This document shows positions 55,779-64,000 of a stretch of DNA of 64,000 bases, one piece after another; position 1 is the first letter of the stretch, and each line of letters begins with the position of its first letter. This DNA comes from Strongylocentrotus purpuratus (taxonomy: Eukaryota; Echinodermata; Echinoidea; Camarodonta; Strongylocentrotidae), in assembly GCF_000002235.5 (NCBI RefSeq), contig NW_022145539.1, positions 466,501 through 530,500 on the forward strand. The letters are read 5' to 3'. The position numbers were made by a program, and so were the translations under genes. The notes beneath the pieces are model-generated. The model saw only the letters and a program-made list of their open reading frames with translations, had not been told where the DNA came from and made no database searches.

Positions 55779-57615
55779 TTTATTATTATTATTATTTATT
55801 TTTATTTCTCCCCGTTTTTTGTTCATCGGTTAACTCAAGATCGGTTGTGTTAATTTCTTTCAATTTTTACACAGTCATAGGTCATTGTCATGAGACGTGA
55901 CAGTAACCTTTTCAAGGTCATCAGGTCATCGTGACGTCATCCAGGCGCCATTTTGTTAAATCACGTTATCCATCATATCTTCATGATGCATGAGCAAAGG
56001 TCATTCATATTCATATCACATATACTTCAGGTCAAGGGTCAACAAGTCATGTCATCAAAGGTCACATAAAGGTCATGACCCGCACGTACGCGCGCGTCAA
56101 AATTTTAAAATGCTCAAAATCACTTAACTATTAAAGGAGAGTACGAATCAGGTCATTTTAAGCATTTCAAAATTTTCCGTCCGTACGTGTCACCGCGCGC
56201 GTTGCGCGCGCTCATAACGCGCGGAAAAGGTCAAATTCAATTTTGTTACATGATTTAGATTCCTCTTACCGTAAATGACAATTTACATTAATTTCAGTCA
56301 CTCTTGACCTTTCATAAGGCCGTGAGTGCGCGTCAAAGTTCAAATCTGCGCGTGCTGCTATGGGCAATATAATGCAAATTTGATCAAAAACATCCCATTT
56401 TAAAAATCGAAATAGCTCTTCAGATAGTCAATTGACCCCAACTTTTATATCATGGTTAGAAAAAGCATGAGTTGGAGATATGATTTCATGTGTCATTTGA
56501 CCCTCAATTAACTCATGACGTCATCATAATGGCCTCCGAACTCATAATTTTAATTTGCATATTATGACGTCAGCAGATTTTTGGAAAATTGATTGTATCT
56601 CTGTAAATATTGATCAATTTTCTTTCGAATTGGGATATGTTCTACCTGAGAATATTCTCTACAAATACAGTCACCACAAAATTTCATTTTGACAAAGGTA
56701 TCATGGCGTTTTTTTTGCGATTAAAGGAGGCATGTCATTTTTTCACATTTTGCGTGTATTCTCTATGGGACATGACTTTTTCTCAAAACTGGATTCTACA
56801 TTCTCGTCTTTCGCGAGCAATATCTCCGTCGTTTTATCTTTGTTTACGCTGAGCTTTGAGTATGTTGTAGCTGAGAAAATAAGCTATCACAAGTGTGCCC
56901 TTTATTTTTCGATCAGATGCCGGGATCATGCTCATATTTCACTTACAAAGTGGGATTTGATAATTCCATTTTCCGTTTACGTGTAATCTCTATGGGAAAT
57001 GTTTTGGTATATCGGTAACGCACTTGACTTCAGACCTCAAGGTCCCTGGTTCGAGTCCGGGCGTCTCCAACAATTTTTTTTCTTCACTTTTTTTTCTTTT
57101 TGACCTTTCACTCTACCATCTCCTTTGAATATTAAAACACGTACAATCGCAAATAATGTAATAAACAACCATATTTACTTTATTATTACCCTATTATCAC
57201 TAGATCCATTACTTTTTGCGTGTAATCCTTATGGGAGATGACTTTTTCTCAAACCTGGATTCTACATTCTTGTCTTTTGCGAGCAATATCGCCGTTATTT
57301 CGGCTTGATTTTTGTTGATTTTTGAGTATGTTGTAGCTGAGACTATATACTATCTAAATGTTCTCTCATTTTTTTCAGTCTAATGTCATCGTGGCCTGTT
57401 GATGATAATCATCAACATCATCATGATCATCGTCATCATCATAGTCGTCATCACCATTACTATCAAGATCATCATCATCATGATGATCATGATGATCATC
57501 ATTGTTTACATGTCTATATAACTTCTCCCTTTCTCAATATAGTAAATATTATAATCTATCATAAGACTTGAAGACAGACCACCTAATTCGTCCCCATGAC
57601 GAATTAAATTTCTAG
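55779..57615 (+). mobile_element. A/B mosaic unit with tRNA-like module
   Basis: Same plan as the previous unit, but with an intact 3' end: hairpin ATTCGTC-CCCAT-GACGAAT and CTAG 57612-57615. The switch from A- to B-type is near 56470. Module at 56995-57068. One loss is visible near the GACCCGCACG tract (56087). Three internal TGTTGTAGCTGAG-type motifs follow. Confidence 0.83.
56995..57068 (+). ncRNA. tRNA-like Pol III module
   Basis: The same as its neighbours except for CAGACCTCAAGG in the anticodon-arm region. It retains the A- and B-box-like motifs and the downstream T-run. Confidence 0.55.
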
Positions 57616-58976
57616 TTATTATTATTATTATTATTATTTATTTTTATTTCTCCCTGTTTTTTGTTCATTGGTTAACTCAAGATCGGTTGTGTTAATTTCT
57701 TTCAATTTTGACACAGTCATAGGTCATTGTCATGAGACGTGACAGTAACCTTTTCAAGGTCATCAGGTCATCGTGACGTCATCCAGGCGCCATTTTGTGA
57801 AATCACGTTATCCATCATATCTTCATGATGCATAAGCAAAGGTCATTCATATTTATATCACTTATACTTCAGGTCAAGGGTCAACAAGTCATGTCATCAA
57901 AGGTCACATAAAGGTCATGACGCGCACGTACGCGCGCGTCAAAATTTTAAAATGCTCAAAATCACTTAACTATTAAACGAGAGTACGAATCAGGTCATTG
58001 TAAGCATTTCAACATTTTCCGTCCGTACGTGTCACCGCGCGCGTTGCGCGCGCTCATAACGCTTGGAAAAGGTCAAATTCAAAATGTTTACATGATTTGG
58101 ATTCCTCTTAACGTAATTGACAATTTATATTAATTTCAGTCACTTTTCATATTTCATAAGGCCGTGAGCGTGCGTCAAAGTTCAAAATCCGCGCGTACTG
58201 CTATGGGCAATATAATGCAAATTTGATCAAAAACATGCCATTTTAAAAATCGAAATAGCTCTTCAGATAGTCCATTGACCCCGAATTTTTATATCATGGT
58301 TGGAAAAAGCATGAGTTGGAGATATGATTTCATACCACCCTGACTCGTACAAAGTGAAATAAAGTCATCATATTGGCATCTAAACTCAAACAAATGTATT
58401 TTGTTGATGACGTAATTTTTGTCTTTGTTTAATTGATATTATCTCACTTATTAGTGATCAATTTTCTCCCAGATTTTGATATGTTGTAGCTGAGATAATT
58501 TTCTATCAGAAATTTTTATTCATTTTTCATTTAGATGACATCATCATAGTGAAATATTCGATTAAAGGCGACAATGCATAATTTGTCATATTTGCGTGTT
58601 ATGTCTATGGGAGGTCACTTTTTTCAAAACATGAATCTGCATGACAAGGTGTTTTGACCAGTATCTCGCTTGTTATTTAACAGTTTTCTCCCAAATTTTA
58701 GTATGTTGTAGCTGAGACTATTTGCTATCTAAATATTTCCTCATTTTTTTCAATCAGATGTCAGGATCATGCTTATGGTCATCATCATCATTAACATTAT
58801 CGTTTTTATCATCATATAACATTATCATTATCATCATCACCTTTACTATCATGATTATCATCATGTTCATCATGATCATCATTGTTTACATGTCTATATA
58901 ACTTCTCCCATTCTCAAATCTGTCATAAGACATAGACAGACCACCTTATTCGTCTTCGTGACGAATTAAATTCTAG
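57616..58976 (+). mobile_element. Family A unit lacking a 5' hairpin
   Basis: It closely resembles 16391-17734, with which it shares ATTGATATTATCTCACTTAT, ATGACATCATCATA and a short microsatellite. The start box is CTCCCTGTTTTTTGTTCATTG. CTAG 58973-58976. Confidence 0.83.
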
Positions 58977-60337
58977 TTATTATTATTATTTATTTTTATT
59001 TCCTACACTTTTTTGTGCCATAGATAACTCAAGTTCGGTTCCGTCAATTTCATTCAATTTTGGCACAGTCATAGGTCATTGCCATAATACGTGACAGTAA
59101 CCTTTTCAAGGTCATCAGGTCATCATGACGTCATCCAGGCGCCATTTTGTGAAATCACATTATCCATCATATCTTTATGATGCATAAACAAAGATCATTC
59201 ATATTCGTATCACATTTACTTCAGGTCAAGGGTCAACAAGTCATGTCATCAAAGGTCACATAAAGGTCATGACGCGCACGTACGCCCGCGCCAAAATTTA
59301 AAAATGCTCAAAATCACTTAACTATCAAACGAGAGTACGAATCAGGTCATTTTAAGCATTTCAAAAATTTCCGTCCGTACTTGTCCCCGCGCGCGGTGCG
59401 CGCGCTCACAACGCGCGGAAAAGGTCAAATTCAATTTGTTTAAATGATTTAGATTCCTCTTACCGTAAATGACAATTTACATTAATTTCAGTCACTCTTG
59501 ACCTTTCACAAGGCCGTGAGCGCGCGTCAAAATTCAAATTCCGCGCGTGCTGCTATGGGCAATATAATGCAAATTTCATCAAAAACATGCCATTTTAAAA
59601 ATCGAAATAGCTCTTCAGATAGTCCATTGACCCCCAATTTTTATATCATGGTTGGAGAAAGCATGAGTTGGAGATATGATTTGATACCACCCTGACTCGT
59701 ACAAAGTGAAACAAAGTCTTAATATTGGCATCTAAACTCCAAAAAATGTATTTTGTTGATGACGTCATTTTTGTCTTTGTTTAATTGAGATTATCTCACG
59801 TATCGGTGATCGATTTTCACCCAGATTTTGATATGTTGTAGCTGAGATAATGTTCTATCAGAAATTTGTCATATATTATCATTCAGATGACGTCATCATA
59901 GTGAAATATTCGATTAAATGCGACAATGCATAATTTGTCATATTTGCGTGTTATGTCTATGGGAGGTCACTTTTTTTCAAAACATGAATCTGCATGACAT
60001 TGTGTTTTGACCAGTATCTCGGTTTTTATTCAACAGTTTTCTCCCAAATTTTAGTATGTTGTAGCTGAGACTATTTGCTATCTAAATATTTCCTCATTTT
60101 TTTAATCAGTTATCAGGATCATGCTTATGCTCATCATCATCATTAACATTATAGTTTTTATCGTCATATAACATTATCATTATCATCATCATCATCATCA
60201 CCTTTACTATCATGATCATCACCATGTTCATCATGACCATCATTGTTTACATGTCTATATAACTTCTCCCATTCTCAAATCTATCATAAGACTTAGACAG
60301 ACCACCTTATTCGTCTTCGTGACGAATTAAATTCTAG
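58977..60337 (+). mobile_element. Family A unit (CCTACACTT subtype), last before the SRCR exons
   Basis: The start box matches 41894 and 62960. Body with GACGCGCACGTACGCCCGCG tract (one change from the usual palindrome). ATC tract at about 60130-60240; CTAG 60334-60337. Intron-like DNA of the SRCR gene begins directly after. Confidence 0.84.
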
Positions 60338-60467
60338 TTTTGTTTGTTTTTATAGGAAATGTCAGCACATATGAATTGATAAACAATAAAGAATATTTTT
60401 GTGTGAAATAGTTCAACTGCCTGACTAACACCGATTTCATAAAAGGCGCTGTACTGTTTCGTTTCAG

Positions 60468-60779
60468 ATGTTCGTCTTGTCGATGGTATCACGCTAGGAG
60501 AGGGTAGAGTTGAGGTACTCTACAATGGAGAATGGGGAACTGTCTGCGATGACGGGTGGGACTTGACTGATGCCAACGTAGTATGTGAGTCCCTTGGACT
60601 TGGTGCTGCAACAGATGCTTTCCAGACTACTTTCTTTGGTCAAGGCAGTGGATCTATCGTATTGGATGACGTCTCTTGCTCCGGTGACGAAACGAGTATA
60701 TTTGGCTGTGGGAATGCGGGTCTTGGAATCCACGACTGTGGTCATTCAGAAGATGCAGGTGTACGATGTGAAAACGGAG
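60468..60779 (+). CDS. SRCR domain exon 1
   Basis: 312 bp, 104 codons. Acceptor CTGTTTCGTTTCAG precedes 60468 and donor GGAG|GTACGA follows 60779; both introns are phase 1. The exon encodes a whole scavenger receptor cysteine-rich domain: VRLVDG near the start, [35 protein letters not shown], then [11 protein letters not shown]. Six cysteines at the group A positions are present; C1 and C4 of group B are absent. SRCR domains are extracellular ligand-binding modules of receptors and secreted immune or adhesion proteins. The gene's start and end lie outside the window. Confidence 0.93.
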
Positions 60780-62258
60780 GTACGAACATGGGCGTGTGCA
60801 GGATTTCGCGATGACGGGGTGGGGAGGGGGGGGGGGGGGGGTTGAAACATAAGTTTTTTGTTCCAAAAAGGTCAGAACCCTTCCAACTTTGGGGCTCCAC
60901 CTCGAATGGACTTTCGACGGTTTTGTTGAAGCTCCAAAATGTAGCTACGTTAACTACCTGCATATACCCCCAAATCACAAATTTAGTTTTTCCTTTTTTT
61001 TCATAATTATTTCATAATATTTCCCCAAAAAATGTTGATAAATATTTTGTTAATTTCACATTCCTTTATGCACCACTTCATCTACAGTTATTTTCACCAC
61101 TTATAAAAGGAATAGTTGAGTTCTGTTGCAGAGGGCGCTACACAAAATATTTTTTTGTGAGATAATGAAAAACTGAGTGTCAAATTTGAAAGAACGTAGT
61201 AATTAAATGACAAATTATCTTTGTTTGATCAAAATCGGTTCAGAGACGGCTGAAATATAACGATTTCTAATACTTGTGTACCACCACAAATATTAGATAT
61301 TTTGAAAAAATTGAAAAAAAAACATTGAAAAAACGAAATAACGCCTTTAACGTCGTATTTCAGCCAATGCCGATTTTGGCTTTTGTTGTTGTTGGCATTT
61401 TCGTGTTGCTTATATTACCCACAATAAGCCGGCTCAAGTATTGTTGATTTTAATGAAATAATTAGTTAACGGTCACCTCGTTTTTGTTTTTAAGTGGAGC
61501 TGAATTGGTTAGATCGTGTTGGCTAAATTTCACACATTTTGGGGTCTAAAATTACATTCATAGCAATTGTAGGTTCTAAAAGGGCACTATAAATGTCATA
61601 GATGAGAATAAGAACAATAACCATGCACTTTGAAGGCATTTGCGGTCTATAAAAACAGAACTTAACTATCCCTTTAAACTGGAAATGGTAGCAGGGTAGG
61701 GTGATATTGAAGGGGTACAGATCGATCAATTAAGAAGCTTAGATATATACTGCAAAATTGTGGCAATATAGATCACGGAGGAGGCAAAAACGATTTATCC
61801 GCCCCCTTAATGATGGCGGGAAACAATATTGTTTCCGCAGTCTCAAGTAACATTAACATTACTCCGCATCTAAGAAATGGCGAGGGTGCGTAGTGACCGA
61901 GTGAAAAGATTTAGATTTTTGTTTTCCTTGTGCCTTTTTTTTAATTTTTTTTATATGGGGTCCAGAGCCCCCTCACATTTTTACCGTCAAGTCTGTTCTA
62001 AACCGATCGTAAAATGAAACAATTTCAATAGCTTATAACTGTATGAAACACTGTTTGTACTGTTTCTCTCCGTTTCTTTTTTTTTATTTTGAGTGTTTTT
62101 TCTATTACCTCCCGTAACAAATTTTTACTTTTCAAAGTGATGGCGTTAATAGAACACTGATGCTCCCCCTCATCTATCATTCTCTCTTTCTCTCTCTCCC
62201 TTCCTCCCTCCCTTTTCATTCTCCCTCCTCCTCTCTCTTTTTCACGAATAATGTATAG
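60780..62258 (+). other. Intron between SRCR exons
   Basis: Phase 1 intron of 1479 bp. It contains a run of 16 G at 60826-60841, AT-rich DNA, and a long polypyrimidine stretch (62168-62245) before the acceptor. No array unit is inside this intron. A GCAGAGGGCGCTAC motif near 61130 may belong to a short dispersed repeat. Confidence 0.75.
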
Positions 62259-62573
62259 TACGACTGGTTGCTGGAAGCGATGCAAACGAAGGCAGAGTTG
62301 AAGTTTATTACGGTGGAGCCTGGGGGACTGTATGTGATGACTTCTGGGATGACACCGATGCTGGAGTTGTCTGCCGAAGTCTTGGATTCGATTCTGGAAT
62401 TGGGGTAGGAAGAGCTCAATTCGGAATAGGTTCAGGGGATATCATCCTGGATGATGTATCATGTACTGGAACAGAAACCAATCTTGGTGATTGTTCTAAT
62501 GCTGGTCTCGGCGTCAATAACTGTGGGCACTCTGAAGATGCCGGAGTACTCTGTTCTCAGACAACATCAGCAG
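62259..62573 (+). CDS. SRCR domain exon 2
   Basis: 315 bp, 105 codons, phase 1 at both ends. It begins TA after AATGTATAG, so with the last G of exon 1 it restores a Val codon (VRLVAGSD). Domain landmarks: [51 protein letters not shown]. It again has six cysteines in the group A pattern. After the domain, SQTTSAG forms the start of a linker before the donor CAG|GTAGAA. Two such exons in tandem indicate a multi-SRCR receptor or secreted protein. Confidence 0.93.
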
Positions 62574-62761
62574 GTAGAATGTTTGTCTTAACCTCTCATA
62601 TATTTGTAAAAATATCCAATCTAATCAGCAGTTTAAGGCTCTTCACAATTGTGCTCCACAACGTAGAATACTGACCACTTGAACAACAGGTTAATAAAAC
62701 TATGGTGTGGTTTAGGGAACTATTTGTTAGAATTTAGATTTTTGATGATTTATGATTAATT
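62574..62761 (+). other. Start of the downstream SRCR intron
   Basis: Intron-like DNA between the donor and the next array block. Nothing is recognised except an AT-rich approach (GATTTATGATTAAT) to the 5' hairpin insertion point. Confidence 0.6.
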
Positions 62762-64000
62762 AGGTGGTCTGTCGTTTTCGACAGATCACCTATTTTTTTC
62801 GTCAGAATTTTCTTTCTTTCTTTATTTATTTATTAGGTGGTCTGTTATCAACAGACCACCTATTGTTTTCGTCAGAATTTTCTTTCTTTATTTATTATTA
62901 TTATTAGGTGGTCTGTCAACGACAGATCACCTATTGTTTTCGTCAGAATTTTCTTTCTTTATTATTAGTATTTATTTTTATTTCCTACACTTTTTTGTGC
63001 CATAGATAACTCAAGTTTGGTTTCATCAATTTCATTCAATTTTGGCACAGTCATAGGTCATTGCCATAAGACGTGACAGTAACCTTTTCAAGGTCATCAG
63101 GTTATCATGACGTCATCCAGGCGCCATTTTGTGAAATCACATTATCCATCATATCTTCATGATGCATAAGCAAAGGTCATTCATATTCATATCACATATA
63201 CTTCAGGTCAAGCGTCAACAAGTCATGTCATCAAAGGTCACATAAAGGTCATGACGCGCACGTACGCGCGCGTCAAAATTTTAAAATGCTCAAAATCACT
63301 TAACTATTAAACGAGAGTACGAATCAGGTCATTTTAAGCATTTCAAAAATTTCCGTCCGTACTTGTCCCCGTGCGCGGTGCGCGCACTCACAACGCGCGG
63401 AAAAAGTCAAATTCAATTTGTTTACATGATTTGGATTCCTCTTACCATAAATGACAATTTACATTAATTTCAGTCACTCTTGACCTTTCATAAGGCCGTG
63501 AGCGCGCGTCAAAGTTCAAAATCCGCGCGTGCTGCTATGGAAAATATATTGCAAATTTGATCAAAAACGTGGCAATTTAAAAATCAAAATAGCTCTTCAG
63601 ATAGTCCGTTGACCCCCATTTTTTATATCATGGTTAGAAAAAGCATGAGTTGGAAATATGATTTCATATCACCCTGACTCGTACAAAGTGAAAAAGAGTC
63701 ATCATACTGGCATCTAAACTAAAAATAATGTATTTTGTTGATGACGTCATTTTCATCTTTGTTTACTTTAGATTATCTCGCTTATCGGTGATCGATTTTC
63801 TCCAAGATTTTGATATGTTGTAGCTGAGATAATTCTGTACCAGAAATATGTCATTTATTTTTCAATTGGATGACGTCATCATAGTTAAATATTCGATTAA
63901 AGGCGACAATGCATAATTTGTCATATTTGCGTGTTGTGTCTATGGGAGGTCACTTTTTTAAAACATGAATCTGCATGACGATGTGTTTTGACCAGTATCT
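62762..64000 (+). mobile_element. Third array block: three stacked 5' hairpins and a family A body, cut by window edge
   Basis: Hairpins start at 62762 (GTCG/CGAC), 62835 (loop ATC, perfect) and 62906 (GTC/GAC). A CCTACACTT-subtype A body follows, with conserved block near 63108-63130 and alternating GACGCGCACGT/ACGCGCGCGTC tract near 63254-63275. The window ends before the second internal motif and the 3' end. The block lies downstream of SRCR exon 2 and so probably in an intron of that gene. Confidence 0.85.

Noticed and set aside
1897-57068. Functional tRNA genes
   Set aside because: A- and B-box-like motifs and T arm are good, but the anticodon arm is not canonical in any copy, and each lies inside a repeat at a fixed place.
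60585-60866. Other frames over SRCR exon 1
   Set aside because: They are shadows of the SRCR exon and run into the G-run of the intron.

Overview
The window is from an animal genome, most likely a marine invertebrate deuterostome such as an echinoderm. Three things point that way. Two scavenger-receptor cysteine-rich (SRCR) exons lie at 60468-62573. Retroposon tails of the 'GCGCTATATAAAA + (TTA)n' kind are present. Most of the DNA is non-coding repeat. The assignment to echinoderms is inference. There are no bacterial-style genes, and most long open frames are accidental readings of repeats.

About 50 kb consists of head-to-tail copies of one superfamily of non-autonomous, Helitron-like (rolling-circle) elements, all on the + strand. 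The 3' end has a subterminal arm (ACAGACCACCT in family A, TACGTATCACCT in family B), a hairpin ATTCGTC/GACGAAT, about 10-11 nt, then terminal CTAG followed by T. The 5' end has a hairpin whose left arm (AGGTGGTCTGT or AGGTGATACGTA) is the exact reverse complement of the 3' subterminal arm. This is the asymmetric-terminal-repeat layout reported for Helitron2/Helentron elements. No Rep/helicase gene is visible.

Layout: 1-9519 holds family B elements (one complete at 6348-8385), with a tRNA-like module and a less understood interior at 4097-6347. 9528-44820 is a near-continuous array of family A units of about 1.35-1.55 kb. It begins with seven stacked 5' ends, and contains A/B mosaics and two near-identical D-type units. 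It also contains a roughly 4 kb duplication (28268-32268 and 34359-38358) and a Harbinger-like MITE. 44821-47350 holds older decayed relatives and polypyrimidine tracts. 47350-53820 is mostly non-array DNA. It has a MITE, a SINE/LINE tail, a broken Ty3/gypsy fossil and a transposase-like fragment. It also has a decayed minus-strand gene with a hAT C-terminal domain, whose 5' part is cut off by the array. 53821-60337 is a second array block, followed by the SRCR exons. A third array block starts with three stacked 5' ends at 62762 and runs off the window.

The main idea is that the apparent satellite is built partly by new elements inserting into the TTTA/TTA microsatellite just inside the 5' end of older copies. 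That would pile up 5' ends and produce runs of 5'-less bodies each ending in CTAG. From 9528 to 25426 the count is ten 5' ends to ten 3' ends. Over the whole window it is 21 to 26, so unequal exchange must also have acted. The 5' hairpin arms covary between copies, which suggests that the structure, not only the sequence, has been kept.
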